DNA of 64,000 bases from Ornithinimicrobium sediminis (GCF_021272345.1 NZ_JAJSDQ010000004.1:186001-250000); one strand, 5' to 3'. Counted from the first letter of the stretch, positions 32,379 through 42,439 are shown. Made by a program: numbers and translations. Notes: generated by a model from the sequence alone, not told the origin.

Positions 32379-34007
32379 GTGGGCGTGATCCAGGATCTAC
32401 AGCGCGCGCGCGAGGCCTACGAGCGACGGGAGTGGGTGTCGGCGTACCAGGCGTTGTCGGGCCTAGCCGACACCGAGCTCGAGCCCGACGACTTCGTGGC
32501 CCTGGCGACCGCCGCTTTCCTGCTCGGTCGCACCAACGACGTGGTGCTGGCCCTGCAACGGGCCTACCAGGCCAAACTCGACGTGGGCGACGTGCCCGGC
32601 ACGGTGCGCGTCGCATACTGGCTGACCACCACGCTCTGGGGCGCCGGCGAGGTCGCGGTCGGCAACGGCTGGCTCTCCAAGGGCCAGCGCCTGCTCGACG
32701 ACCTCGGAGAGGACGTCGTGGAGCGGGGCTACCTGCAGGAGCGTGTCACGCTCGGTCACATCATGAAGGGCGAGTTCCCTGATGCCATGCAGGCGGCCCC
32801 GATGATCACCGAGTACGGCCGACGCTTTGGAGACCAGGATCTGCTGGCGATGGGCCTGCACATACAAGGCCGGCTCTCCATCTTCTCGGGGCACGTCGCC
32901 GATGGGCTGCGCCTGCTCGACGAGGCAATGATCTCTGTCGTGGCCGGCCAGGTGTCGCCGATCTTCTCCGGGGTCGTCTACTGCTCGTCGATCGAAGCCT
33001 GCCAGGAGATCTCGGACTTCGACCGGGCGGGGCAGTGGACGCACGCCCTCACGAACTGGTGCGACGCGCAACCGGGCCTGGTCGCGTTCACCGGTCAGTG
33101 CGCCGTTCATCGAGGGCAGCTGATGAAGCTGCACGGCGCCTTCGAAGACGCCATCGCCGAGCTCCACCATGCGGCGGCGCGGTACGCAGAGTCCGGTGGA
33201 GGTCCGGCGGTCGGGCTGGCGCACTACGAGCGAGCCGAGGTGCATCGGCTGCGCGGTGAGCACGAGGCGGCCGAGGGCGCCTACGACGAGGCCGCAGAGC
33301 ACGGGCACCCGGCCCAGCCCGGGCGGGCCCTGCTGTGGCTCAAGCGAGGGCGTCGTGATGCCGCGGTGGCCGCTGTCCGCCGGCTGCTCACCGAGCGGCA
33401 GGACCCGGTGCACCGCTCACAGGTGCTCCCGGCCGCCGTCGACGTGCTGGTTGAGATCGGCGAGCCTGAGGAGGCGGCCCCTCTCGTGGAGCAGCTGGGT
33501 GACATCGGCGCATCGTTTGACTGCACGGCGTTGCGGGCCGCTGGCTGCTACGCGGACGCGAACGTCGCGTTGGGCCGGGGAGACGCCGAAGCGGGCCTCG
33601 CTGGCGCGCGTCAGGCACTCGAACGCTGGCACCGGCTCTCCGCGCCGTACGAGGCGGCGCGCAGCCGGATGCTGGTCGGCCGGGCCCTGCGTCTGCTTGG
33701 CGATGAGGATTCCGCGATTGCCGACCTCACCGCTGCGCGCACCACCTTCGCCGAACTCGGCGCGACGATCAGCGAACGAGAGGCGGCTCACCTGCTCGGC
33801 GAGGGTCAGGCCCCTGGAGGCCTCAGCCCGCGCGAGGTTGAGGTGCTCAGGCTGGTGGCCGCGGGGAAGAGCAACCCGGAGATCGCCGAGGCGCTGGTGC
33901 TGTCCGAGAAGACCGTAGCCCGGCACCTGTCCAACATCTTCACCAAGCTCGACGTCGGCTCCCGCACCGCCGCCGCCGCGTTCGCCTACCGGCACAGGCT
34001 GGTGTGA
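32379..34007 (+). CDS. LuxR-family regulator with N-terminal helical repeats
   Basis: 542 residues. The first roughly 470 residues are helical, TPR-like (for example ALALQRAYQ-like and AYDEAAEHG repeats), without a Walker motif. The C-terminus is a Lux[24 protein letters not shown], then [18 protein letters not shown]. No ATPase or receiver domain is present, unlike the regulator at 23710. Possible starts are GTG 32361, 32379 and 32385; 32379 is preferred because TATCGT lies 7 nt upstream. It starts 41 bp after the membrane protein gene. It may regulate the flavoprotein genes; target unknown. Confidence 0.87.
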   Translation: MGVIQDLQRAREAYERREWVSAYQALSGLADTELEPDDFVALATAAFLLGRTNDVVLALQRAYQAKLDVGDVPGTVRVAYWLTTTLWGAGEVAVGNGWLSKGQRLLDDLGEDVVERGYLQERVTLGHIMKGEFPDAMQAAPMITEYGRRFGDQDLLAMGLHIQGRLSIFSGHVADGLRLLDEAMISVVAGQVSPIFSGVVYCSSIEACQEISDFDRAGQWTHALTNWCDAQPGLVAFTGQCAVHRGQLMKLHGAFEDAIAELHHAAARYAESGGGPAVGLAHYERAEVHRLRGEHEAAEGAYDEAAEHGHPAQPGRALLWLKRGRRDAAVAAVRRLLTERQDPVHRSQVLPAAVDVLVEIGEPEEAAPLVEQLGDIGASFDCTALRAAGCYADANVALGRGDAEAGLAGARQALERWHRLSAPYEAARSRMLVGRALRLLGDEDSAIADLTAARTTFAELGATISEREAAHLLGEGQAPGGLSPREVEVLRLVAAGKSNPEIAEALVLSEKTVARHLSNIFTKLDVGSRTAAAAFAYRHRLV

Positions 34008-34120
34008 ATCTAGTCGTTTGGAAGCGCCTCAACTCGGCGGAGCCGAGATGTCACGAAGTTGAGCCCAGCAGAGTGGTGTACGACGTGGTGAGCGTCCCAG
34101 CGGGGTAGACGTGGGACGAG

Positions 34121-34126
34121 TACGGT
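34121..34126 (+). promoter_or_regulatory. -10 box of a leaderless promoter
   Basis: TACGGT ends 7 nt before ATG 34134; no ribosome site between them. Confidence 0.45.
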
Positions 34127-34133
34127 GCCATAC

Positions 34134-34532
34134 ATGGAGCCCGAAGCTGCGATCAGGGCGATATTCGAGCAAGGATGGAACCAGGGAGACTTCTCAGGTC
34201 TCGGTGGAGTGCTCGCTGCGCGAGTCGTCCACCACTCCGGAGAGGCCAGCCGAGTCACGGGCTTGGAGGACCTCGAGACGGTGGTCAGAAGGTGGCGGTC
34301 GGGCTTCCCGGACCTTGAGTTCAAGATTCGCGCTCTGGTCGCCTCAGCGGAGGTAGTGGCTGCCCACCTCACACTTGTGGCTACTCATCAGGGGACGTGG
34401 GCCGGACGGGAGCCGACAGGCAGACGAATCGAGGTCGACCATATGTTCTTCTTCAGGTTCGATGGTGGACAGGTCGTGGAGGTCTGGGAGCTCGTTGACG
34501 CGACGGCCCTGAGGAAACACCTCGGTGGCTGA
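34134..34532 (+). CDS. SnoaL-like ester cyclase / polyketide cyclase-fold protein
   Basis: 132 residues. It reads MEPEAAIRAIFEQGWNQGDF, then VVHHSGEA, PDLEFKIRALVAS, VATHQGTWAGREPTGRR and MFFFRFDGGQVVEVWELVDA, the pattern of the SnoaL-like NTF2 fold. These proteins cyclise, hydrolyse or simply bind small ligands. GTG 34125 is also possible, but ATG 34134 is preferred because a TACGGT box lies 7 nt upstream. It stands alone between a LuxR regulator and an alpha/beta hydrolase. Substrate unknown. Confidence 0.82.
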   Translation: MEPEAAIRAIFEQGWNQGDFSGLGGVLAARVVHHSGEASRVTGLEDLETVVRRWRSGFPDLEFKIRALVASAEVVAAHLTLVATHQGTWAGREPTGRRIEVDHMFFFRFDGGQVVEVWELVDATALRKHLGG

Positions 34533-34764
34533 GGGGCTCACCAAGCCTTGACCCGATCTAGTGCCGAATCTGTAGACCGGCCAGCATTCCGCGGCATCAA
34601 GGTGCGCACTCCCATACCGCTGTGTGTGCGTCGTGCCGGTTGGCGAATCTCTCTGATGACCTTGAGAACACGGGCGGTTGCTGTTCCTGCTACGCAACTC
34701 CGTTCGCACCGGAGGTGCTTGCTCGGGAAGCCGTCCGATCCGCGGGTTGGGGTCACCTCGGGAG

Positions 34765-34770
34765 TACCGT
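34765..34770 (+). promoter_or_regulatory. -10 box of a leaderless promoter
   Basis: TACCGT ends 6 nt before ATG 34777; an in-frame TTG at 34774 is also possible. Confidence 0.45.
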
Positions 34771-34776
34771 GGGTTG

Positions 34777-35565
34777 ATGGAGACGGTCGAGGTGTACGGC
34801 CTCCGCCTCGCCTACCGCCGCACCGGTCACGGGCGCACCGTGATGTTCGTGCACGGTGGTGCTGAGGACAGCCGCGCCTGGACCCCACAGCTCGAGGCGC
34901 TCTGCGACGAGTTCACGGTGTCTGCCTGGGACGAGCCCGGGGCCGGCGGATCCGAAGACGTGCCGGCCGCGTTCGGCCTGTCCGACTACGCCGACTGCCT
35001 GGCCGCGATGATTCGCGCGACCGGCTCCCCGCCGACAGCGGTCGTCGGGCTTTCGTGGGGTGCGACCGTGGTCCTCGAGCTGTATCGACGCCATCCTGCG
35101 GTGGTTCGCGCCATGGTGCTGGCCGATGGGTACGCCGGGTGGCGGGGGTCGCTGGGCGCCGAGGAGGCAGACTCAAGGTTGGCGGCCGTACGGGCTTCGC
35201 TGGCTGAGCCGGACGAGGCCTTCGATCCGACCTTGCCGGGGCTCTTCGCGGGTGATCCACCGGCCATCTTCGTGCCACTCATGCAGGCGATGGCGACTGA
35301 CGTCAGACGGCGCAGCATGTTGACCGCCCTGACCGCGATGGCACAGGCTGATCTCACCGACGTCCTGCCCACCGTTGAGGTGCCGACACAGCTGATCTGG
35401 GGTGCGCTCGACGCACGGTCCCCACTGTCCGTGGCACGCGAGTTCGAGCACCGGATCCCGGGAGCGAGGCTGGCCGTCATCCCAGGTTGCGGACACGTCA
35501 GCAACCTCGAGGCACCCGGGCCGTTCAACGACCTCGTGCGCGGCTTCCTCCGCCAGCACGGCTAA
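34777..35565 (+). CDS. Alpha/beta-fold hydrolase
   Basis: 262 residues. The oxyanion region is MFVHGGAEDSRAW, the nucleophile elbow VGLSWGATV carries Ser near residue 93, the acid is in WGALDARSPLS and the catalytic His in PGCGHVSNLEAP. It likely hydrolyses an ester, lactone or amide. The frame is open upstream, but ATG 34777 gives the family N-terminus (VEVYGLRLAYRRTG) and has a TACCGT box 6 nt upstream. It stands alone; a 244-bp gap precedes it and a 600-bp gap with repeats follows. Substrate unknown. Confidence 0.9.
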   Translation: METVEVYGLRLAYRRTGHGRTVMFVHGGAEDSRAWTPQLEALCDEFTVSAWDEPGAGGSEDVPAAFGLSDYADCLAAMIRATGSPPTAVVGLSWGATVVLELYRRHPAVVRAMVLADGYAGWRGSLGAEEADSRLAAVRASLAEPDEAFDPTLPGLFAGDPPAIFVPLMQAMATDVRRRSMLTALTAMAQADLTDVLPTVEVPTQLIWGALDARSPLSVAREFEHRIPGARLAVIPGCGHVSNLEAPGPFNDLVRGFLRQHG

Positions 35566-35623
35566 CTGACGGTTCGACACCGTCCAGCCTCGTGCCCACA
35601 GCCGGTCCCCGGGTCAGCCCATG

Positions 35624-35695
35624 CCGATCTCCCGAGACAGACCTACACCCATGTCTTGAGACACCCCCATCCCGATGTGTTGATCCAGGACACCA
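35624..35695. repeat. Three degenerate 24-bp tandem repeats
   Basis: Units at 35624-35647, 35648-35671 and 35672-35695 share a CCGATGTCTTGAGACA-like core (CCGATCTCCCGAGACA, CCCATGTCTTGAGACA, CCGATGTGTTGATCCA). The 24-bp register is exact. The core, GTCTTGAGAC, is itself a palindrome. These lie in the 35566-36166 gap, which holds no gene I can support. Similar arrays flank some actinobacterial IS elements, from memory; that link is tentative. Confidence 0.5.
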
Positions 35696-35713
35696 CGCGG
35701 CCCATCGATCTTC

Positions 35714-35820
35714 TGCCAGTCAGAGGCCCTTACGCTGCTGCAGCTCGGTCAAGAGCCCACTTGATGTGGTGTCCCTGACCACCATGCGGCCACCGGGCCG
35801 CAGCCCGGCCGTCGGGGAGC
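35714..35820. repeat. Degenerate repeat B, copy 2
   Basis: It aligns with 21375-21480 in the same orientation: shared GCTGCAGCTC, GTGGTG, then CGGCCACCGGG and GCAGCC. Here no tRNA fragment is attached. It is the main other feature of the 35566-36166 gap. Confidence 0.45.
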
Positions 35821-36166
35821 CAGCGCCAGAGGGGGCGCATCATGGCTGGTCACGAACTCAGCGCACCCACCAGCAACCTGCGGATTGTGCGCCCGCGCCG
35901 GTCACCTCCCGGCGGACCACACCACCTTCGTCCGACACGCGCGCACTCCGGCCGGCAAGACAACCGCCAAGGCTCTCAAGCCATCGGTGAGCTCATCGCC
36001 TCTCACGTCCGGTCGCTGAATGGACCAGTTCGTCGTCTTCGCGCGAACGGCGCTACCCAGGGACACAGGGACCTCTTGTGATGTCCCAGAACGTGCAGTG
36101 ATCTGCATGCTCCCACCGGATCGTGTTTCCAGACATCCCGGGAGGCCTCACGCCCGCTCGGTTGAG

Positions 36167-36661
36167 CTAACCGAGGCTTCCGGGGCCCTCGTCGCACTGC
36201 GCTTCGGTCTTCGGCTCGGGCGGGTAGAAGGTGGTGACGTTGACCTCACCGGAAGGGGTCACGGTGAGTCTTGCCCGCTCGGCAGCGAGCGGCTCAGCCT
36301 CGGGCGTGATGGTGAGGAAGTAGTCGGAGAACCAGGTGCACTCTCCGGACGTGCTGGCGAGGGCGCGCTCCGGCGGCGTGCCGGGGAACACGAAGAACGG
36401 CTCGGTGAGCTGGCAGTGCTGGGTCTCTACCGAAGACCCGTCCGGCTTCTCGACCCGCTGGACGAAGTCGCACTCGGCGAACATGAGCTCGACTCCGTCG
36501 GGGTTGTCGGGTGTGGGGTCGTCGAAGGCGACCGGGACGACCGTCGTGAACGGACCCACCCGGTCCACGGTGGCCTTCGCGGACGCCACGGTCGATGCGG
36601 AGGTCATCAGGAGCGCGGAGCCTGCGATCAGCATGGTCGCGCGTCGAATTGTCTTGGTCAT
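36167..36661 (-). CDS. Secreted protein of unknown function
   Basis: 164 residues. A signal peptide (MTKTIRRATMLIAGSALLMT..., predicted cleavage after ASTVASA near residue 28) is followed by about 136 residues, acidic, with Cys at three conserved-looking spots (AECDF, THCQL, GECTWF) and a fourth near the C-terminus (AQCDEG), so two disulfides are possible. I do not recognise the family. ATG 36661 has GAGAGGCACG upstream. It stands alone, divergent from the large SARP regulator across 169 bp, and could be its target; that is speculative. Confidence 0.75.
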   Translation of the reverse strand: MTKTIRRATMLIAGSALLMTSASTVASAKATVDRVGPFTTVVPVAFDDPTPDNPDGVELMFAECDFVQRVEKPDGSSVETQHCQLTEPFFVFPGTPPERALASTSGECTWFSDYFLTITPEAEPLAAERARLTVTPSGEVNVTTFYPPEPKTEAQCDEGPGSLG

Positions 36662-36830
36662 GATCGTGCCTCTCTCATCGTGTTCGCTGGGGCCCCGGCT
36701 GAGGCCCGAGCTGTCACTCACACGGCTCAGCATCGAGTCAGGGCGCAAGAGCGGCGCAAGGATCGCGAGTAAACTGGCAAGCGCCCGGTGCTCGGGTGAC
36801 CGGGCGGTGGCATCCGGCGAAGGGACTGAC

Positions 36831-39800
36831 GTGGACGTCCACCTGAGCCTGGCAGGGGCGCTGACGCTGGTGCACGATGGCACTCGGATCGACGAGGTGG
36901 ACTTCGGCGGGCCGCAGGCTCGGCTGGTGACCGGGATGTTGCTGGTCGACCGGGAGCGTCTGTGGTCGGCGGAAGAGCTCGCGGACCAGCTATGGCCCGC
37001 GGGACCGCCACAGCAATGGAGACCGGCGGTGCGGGCCCTCGTGAGTCGCGTCCGCGCCCTGCTCCACCAGATCGGTGTGCCTGGTGACGCCATCGTCAGC
37101 CGAGCCGGCCGCTACCACGTCGATCTGCCCGACCTTGCAGTCGACCTCGAGATCGCCCGTCGGCGTGTCGAGCGAGCCGCGCAGGCGTTGGCTGAGGGGC
37201 GGTACGACGTGGCCGACCAGCTGGCCGGGCGGGCTCGGGCCGTGCTGTCCCAGCCCGTCCTCGCCGGCGTGGAGGCGCCGTGGGCCGAGGAGCTGCGTCA
37301 GGCGACGCGTCCCCATCTGGTCGACTCCCAGCTCCTGCTCGGGCAGGCACGGCGGTGCCAGGGCCGGTGGTCGGCAGCCCGTCTGGCCCTCACCGAGGCT
37401 CTCCGGCGGAGCCCGTTCCGGGAGGAGGTGTGGCGCGAGCTGATGATGGTCGAGGCAGCGGCGGGCAACGCCGCAACGGCTCTGGGGCTCTACGAGGAGT
37501 GCCGACGTCAGTTGGCCCAGGAGCTCGGCGCCGACCCCTCACCCGAGACGCAAGACCTGCACACGTCGATCCTGCGGGGTCTGCCGGTCGGTGCCTCACC
37601 TCCATCTGCTCCGGGCCGGGCGGCGTCGCACGGACCGACCACGACGCGGGTATGGGCGCCGTACGTCGGTCTACGGCCGTTCGAGCAGGTCGAGGCAGAC
37701 CGCTTCTTCGGCCGGGACGCCCTCGTGCAGCAGCTCGTGGAGAAGCTCGGCGAGCACCGTGCGGTGGCGGTGGTGGGTCCCTCGGGCAGTGGCAAGTCCT
37801 CGCTCGTGCGCGCGGGGCTGCTGCCCGCACTCGCGGCAGGTGCGATCCCGAACGCCGACACGTGGCCGGTCATGGTGCTCGTCCCGGGTCGTGACCCGTT
37901 GGACTCGTTGGCCGGAGCCTTGACAGAGGCCGGCATCGACGCTCGCGGGACGACGCCCGGTCCGGGGCGGCAACGTCGACGCTTGGCCGACGCGCTGGCC
38001 GCTGACCCGAGTCGTCTGCATCTGGAGGCAGAGCGGCTCCTGGCATCGCGATCCGCCGACCCCACGGCCCGGGTGCTCTTGGTGCTCGACCAGGCGGAGG
38101 AGCTGTTCACGGTCGCCGATGCGCCCCGGGCGGACTGCCTGCTCGCGGCGCTGAGGTCGGCGATTCGTCGTCGTACGCCGTGGCTCAGGGTGGTTGCCAC
38201 CCTGCGCGCCGACTTCTACGCCCACGCAGCGAGGAACCCCGACATGGCGGCGCTGCTGAGTCGCTCACAGCTCGTGGTGCCGCCGATGTCCGGAGCTGAG
38301 CTGGAGGCGGCCGTCGTCGGTCCCGCGGCGCTGGCCGGCGCTACTCTCGAGCGCGGCGTCGTCGGCCGGATCGTGGATGACGCCACTGGCGAGCCGGGTC
38401 GGCTTCCCCTGCTGCAACACACGCTCTGGGAGCTGTGGAGCCATCGTGACGGCTCGGTTCTGACTGTCGCGGGTTACGAGCAGATCGGTGGCCTTGCGGG
38501 AGCGCTGGCCAAGCATGCCGAACGCACCTGGCTGTCGGTCAGCGACCCGGCGGCGGCCCGAGGTGTGCTGCTGCGCGGAGTGGCACCCGGCGGTCGCGAC
38601 CGTGAGGACACCCGGCGTCCGATCCACCGTCACGACCTCGTCAGCGCTATCGGACCCGCGAGCTTGGACGCCGTGCTCGAGCACCTGGTGTCCCATCGGC
38701 TGCTCCAGGCTCGGACCAGCGGTGAGCAGGTCGTCTACGAGCTTGCCCACGAGGCCCTCATCACGGAGTGGCCGCGTCTGAACGGCTGGGTGTCCCAGAA
38801 GCGACAGCATCTCGCGACAGCCAGGGCCATCGAGACAGCGGCGCAACGCTGGCTGGACTCCGGCCAAGACCACGGCTGGCTGCTGACGGGTCAGGCGCTG
38901 GCCGAGGCGCGGACGATGCGTGCTGCCGTCGACGCCGGCGATCTCGACCTCGCGCTCTCCCAGGCCGAGGCCGAGCTCGTGGCGGCCTCCGAGGCAGAGG
39001 CTGCGGTGGAGGCCGCCGCACGGCGTGTCGAGCGGGGGCTGGCCGCGTCCCGGCTGCATCTCGTCGAGGACCCCGAGCTCGCCCTGCTGCTCGGTCTCGG
39101 CATGCTGCGCGACGTCGTGGACCTGGCGCCAGAACGCACCGCAGACCTGGCTGCGCTGCTTCGTGGTGGCATCCACCGACAGCGTCTGGTGCGCCGGATG
39201 GAGGGGCGCGGTGCGCTGCTGGCCGTCAGCGCAGATGGGACGCTGATGGCGCTGGCAGACCCCCCGGGTGCCACGGCCAGGCCTGACGGCCCGGTCGAGA
39301 TCCGGATCCACCGCATGGCGGACGAGGAGTGCCTGGCCCGCCTCCCGGGTCACGTGGGCGACCTCCTGCCACGAGCCGCCTTCAGCCCCGACGGGGCCCG
39401 GCTGGTCAGTGGAGACGGCCACGGAAGGATCCGCATTTGGTGTGCCACCACCGGGCGTCTCGAGGCGGAGTGGCCGGGACCGGACGGGCCAGTGGGCGGC
39501 GTGGACGTCGCCGCAGGCACGGGCTACATCGCCACCTGGGCCGCGATCGGTCACGACCGGCAGCTGGTCGTCTTCGACCCCGAAGGTCGCCACCTGCACG
39601 AGATGGCAGCGGACGGTCGTGCGGCGTTCGAGGAGGACCTTCCCCGCCCAGGTCGCCTGGTCGCGTTCAACCCTGCAGGGGATCGCCTCCTGGCGGCGGT
39701 CGGCGACGTGGCGCGGCGTCTCGACCTGATCGACGTGGCGACGTGGGAGAGGGTGGTCTCGACCAACCGTCCCACGAGCAGCGGCTCGACCCTGAACCTC

Positions 39801-41171
39801 TACCGGGAAGTGACGTCCCTGGAGTGGCATCCCGATGGCAGCCACGTCGCGGTGTCGCTCGGCCCCACTACCCAGATCCTCGATGGCGAGACGCTCCAGG
39901 TGCTGCGTTCAGCCCACTCCGACACCCGCGCGTCGGTTGCCTGGTCACCCGAGGGAGGGCGCGTCATCACGGCGGGACGATCGGTGTCGTTCCTCGACCG
40001 TCGCGACCCCGACCCCGAGCTGGACACGCCGGCGCCGCCGGTGAGGATCCGCCCCACCCACCCGTCGCCGGACCGGCTGCGGGTGCGCAGGGTCCCCGGC
40101 ACGGATCTCGTCGTGCTGGGAGCCGAGGGCAGCGGCGACCTGGACCTGCACGATGTCTCTGTCGCCGGGCCAGCCGAGGTTGCCAACCTGGCACCTATGC
40201 TCGGGCAAGGCGTCGCCTGGTCGCCGGACGGCTGCCACCTCGCCTTCGGTCGGGGCGGCGGCGAACTGGCCATCGTCGACAGTTCGACCTGGGCCGAGGT
40301 GACGCGTTACACGGCCCACACCCACGACCACGCCTGGCCCCGACTGGACGGGCCCATCGCCTGGTCGCCGGACGGCTCGTTCCTGGCCAGCACCGCCAAC
40401 GACGGCACGCTGGCGATGCGCGACCTCGCCCGTGGGACGACGACGACGGTGGCGGTCGGCGGTGCAAGCAACTGGCCGGGCACCGTCGGCATCACCCCCG
40501 ACAGCCGGCACATCGCCGCTGTCGCCACCGGCCGAGCGGTCGTCGCGCGTCGTGACGGCACGGTCGTGGCCAGCCTCGACGTGCCGACGGGAGGCCTCGG
40601 CATCCCTCGGCTGAGCGCCGATGGCACCCAGCTGGCCATCCCCAACCGGGGTCGACAAGGTCGCGCCGTCTCGGCGACCTGGACGACCCACCTCTGGAGG
40701 TGGGGATCGGACGAGCCTCCGCGGACGCTGGGCCCACCCGGCTCGAGGTTCGGCGAGTGCCTCAGCTTCCACCCCGACGGGCAGACGGTGGCCTTCGCGT
40801 CGGATGACCCCATCGTGTGGATCGTCGATGCGCACACGGGCGCCGTGCTGCGTGAGCTCGCAGGTCACGCCTTGCCGATCCAAGACGTGATGCACCACCC
40901 GAGTGGGCGCATGCTCGCGTCGAGCTCGTGGGACCGGACGGTCCGGGTGTGGGACCTCGCCACGGGCTCGGAGGTCGCGATGATCGCGTCCCTGACCGGA
41001 CCTCCAAGCATCCTGGCTTTCCACCCCACCCGACCCTGGCTGGCGGTCGCCGACTGGACGGGCGTGGTGAGGGTGTGGACCCTGGACTTCGACGAGCTCG
41101 TGGCGATCGCACGGAGCCGGGTCACGAGAGGTCTGAGCGACGAGGAGCTCACGCTGTCACGCGGGTCTTGA
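36831..41171 (+). CDS. SARP-type regulator fused to STAND NTPase and WD40 repeats
   Basis: 1446 residues. Residues 1-95 are an OmpR/SARP-type winged helix (SAEELADQLWPAGPPQQWRP), and about 100-245 a bacterial transcriptional activator domain ending DPSPETQDLH. An nSTAND1-type NTPase follows: YVGLRPFEQVEADRFFGRD, Walker A GPSGSGKSS at 316-324 and Walker B VLLVLDQAEELFT. A helical region precedes the C-terminal WD40-like repeats (from about 780 to the end, with DLLPRAAFSPDGARLVSGDG, GVAWSPDGCHLAF, RMLASSSWDRTVRVWD). GTG 36831 is chosen because it immediately starts the winged helix; the frame extends 165 codons upstream. Such proteins are large signal-integrating activators. No co-transcribed target is adjacent, but the secreted-protein gene is divergent. 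Confidence 0.9.
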   Translation: MDVHLSLAGALTLVHDGTRIDEVDFGGPQARLVTGMLLVDRERLWSAEELADQLWPAGPPQQWRPAVRALVSRVRALLHQIGVPGDAIVSRAGRYHVDLPDLAVDLEIARRRVERAAQALAEGRYDVADQLAGRARAVLSQPVLAGVEAPWAEELRQATRPHLVDSQLLLGQARRCQGRWSAARLALTEALRRSPFREEVWRELMMVEAAAGNAATALGLYEECRRQLAQELGADPSPETQDLHTSILRGLPVGASPPSAPGRAASHGPTTTRVWAPYVGLRPFEQVEADRFFGRDALVQQLVEKLGEHRAVAVVGPSGSGKSSLVRAGLLPALAAGAIPNADTWPVMVLVPGRDPLDSLAGALTEAGIDARGTTPGPGRQRRRLADALAADPSRLHLEAERLLASRSADPTARVLLVLDQAEELFTVADAPRADCLLAALRSAIRRRTPWLRVVATLRADFYAHAARNPDMAALLSRSQLVVPPMSGAELEAAVVGPAALAGATLERGVVGRIVDDATGEPGRLPLLQHTLWELWSHRDGSVLTVAGYEQIGGLAGALAKHAERTWLSVSDPAAARGVLLRGVAPGGRDREDTRRPIHRHDLVSAIGPASLDAVLEHLVSHRLLQARTSGEQVVYELAHEALITEWPRLNGWVSQKRQHLATARAIETAAQRWLDSGQDHGWLLTGQALAEARTMRAAVDAGDLDLALSQAEAELVAASEAEAAVEAAARRVERGLAASRLHLVEDPELALLLGLGMLRDVVDLAPERTADLAALLRGGIHRQRLVRRMEGRGALLAVSADGTLMALADPPGATARPDGPVEIRIHRMADEECLARLPGHVGDLLPRAAFSPDGARLVSGDGHGRIRIWCATTGRLEAEWPGPDGPVGGVDVAAGTGYIATWAAIGHDRQLVVFDPEGRHLHEMAADGRAAFEEDLPRPGRLVAFNPAGDRLLAAVGDVARRLDLIDVATWERVVSTNRPTSSGSTLNLYREVTSLEWHPDGSHVAVSLGPTTQILDGETLQVLRSAHSDTRASVAWSPEGGRVITAGRSVSFLDRRDPDPELDTPAPPVRIRPTHPSPDRLRVRRVPGTDLVVLGAEGSGDLDLHDVSVAGPAEVANLAPMLGQGVAWSPDGCHLAFGRGGGELAIVDSSTWAEVTRYTAHTHDHAWPRLDGPIAWSPDGSFLASTANDGTLAMRDLARGTTTTVAVGGASNWPGTVGITPDSRHIAAVATGRAVVARRDGTVVASLDVPTGGLGIPRLSADGTQLAIPNRGRQGRAVSATWTTHLWRWGSDEPPRTLGPPGSRFGECLSFHPDGQTVAFASDDPIVWIVDAHTGAVLRELAGHALPIQDVMHHPSGRMLASSSWDRTVRVWDLATGSEVAMIASLTGPPSILAFHPTRPWLAVADWTGVVRVWTLDFDELVAIARSRVTRGLSDEELTLSRGS

Positions 41172-41458
41172 CGTGGCCACACGGGCAGGCGGCGGGCAGC
41201 GATCCTCTCGGATATTGCTCGTGCTGGGGCTTTGCGGCAGACGTTCACGAAGAGATCCAACGGCCCTCCCCGAGTCTCTCCAGCCTGACCGGGGCCGTCG
41301 TCCGTCCTGGAGCGGCTGCTTAGCCTCCGAACCCTCGGGCCGCACACAGTCATTCGCTCAAGGACGCTGTGGCGCGGCCATCAACCTGTGGTGGCCTCGC
41401 CGTGCTACAGCGGCGTCCTCCCCACGAGGAGCAGCCGTCCACGACTCTGCTGGACTAC

Positions 41459-42439
41459 TCAGCCCAGCTCATCCAGGAGCGCGGGAAGGACTTCGTGCAT
41501 GTCGCCGATGACGGCATACCGCGCCTTGGTCACCATCGGCGCCTCTTCGTCGGTGTTGACCGCGATGATGGTCCGCGAGGACGAGCATCCGGCCCAGTGC
41601 TGGATCGCGCCGCTGATGCCGCACGCCAGGTAGAGATCCGGGCTGATGCGGCTGCCGGTCTGGCCCACCTGCTCGTGGTGCGGACGCCAGCCGAGGCTGG
41701 TCACCACCCGCGAGACACCGACCGAGCCGCCGAGGCGCTCGGCGAGCGCCTCGGCAGCGGCGAACCGGTCGGCGCCACCGACCCCACGTCCGACCCCCAC
41801 GACCACCGAGGCGCCGGCCAAAGCCGAGGTGTCGCCGCCCTCACGCGCCTCGCTGCGCCGCACCTGGGCGACCAGGTCGGCCGGAGTCAGCTCGACCGCG
41901 ACCTGCTCCACCGTGGGCTGCGTCGGCTCTGCCGACGGGGCGGGTGCCACCGCGTGTCCCGCCACCGACGCCACCGCGAGCTGACCGCCGAGCCCGATCC
42001 GCTCCAGCACCGCGCCGCCGACGACCTGCCGCTCGACCTCGAGCGGGTCCAGCTGCACGATGTGCACCACGTTCGCCGCCATCGGCACGTCGTGGATGGC
42101 AGCCACGTGCGCCAGCACCTCGTTGCCGCACGGGGTGCCACCGCCGAGCAGGTATGCCGCACCGCTCACCTGGAGGCCGGCGTCGACGACGCGGGCCCAG
42201 GCAAGCGCCGCGTACCGCTCCAGCTGCGCATCCGTGGAGACGAACAGGGTGCGCACCCCCTGCTCGCGACACTGCGCCAGCACCCTCTCACCGGGCTGGC
42301 CGACCTGCCCGACGAGCACCGCGTGGACCCCCTCCCCGGGTAGTCCACGCGCGAAGGTCAACGTCTCCTCAGCCACCACGGACAGGCCCGCCTCGCCCTG
42401 GCCGGGGTCCTCCATCTCCACGAGCACCAGCACGCTCAT
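41459..42439 (-). CDS. etfA: Electron transfer flavoprotein, alpha subunit
   Basis: 326 residues. The C-terminal FAD domain shows GVGRGVGG, then VGQTGSRISPDLYLACGISG, AIQHWAGC and the late IIAVNTDEEAPM, the family signature. It forms a heterodimer with EtfB and passes electrons from flavin dehydrogenases to the respiratory quinone pool. ATG 42439 overlaps the EtfB stop by ATGA. It is the third gene of a minus-strand operon headed by a dimethylglycine-oxidase-like enzyme, so electrons from N-demethylation are the likely source. A matching ETF-quinone oxidoreductase is not in the window. Confidence 0.94.
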   Translation of the reverse strand: MSVLVLVEMEDPGQGEAGLSVVAEETLTFARGLPGEGVHAVLVGQVGQPGERVLAQCREQGVRTLFVSTDAQLERYAALAWARVVDAGLQVSGAAYLLGGGTPCGNEVLAHVAAIHDVPMAANVVHIVQLDPLEVERQVVGGAVLERIGLGGQLAVASVAGHAVAPAPSAEPTQPTVEQVAVELTPADLVAQVRRSEAREGGDTSALAGASVVVGVGRGVGGADRFAAAEALAERLGGSVGVSRVVTSLGWRPHHEQVGQTGSRISPDLYLACGISGAIQHWAGCSSSRTIIAVNTDEEAPMVTKARYAVIGDMHEVLPALLDELG

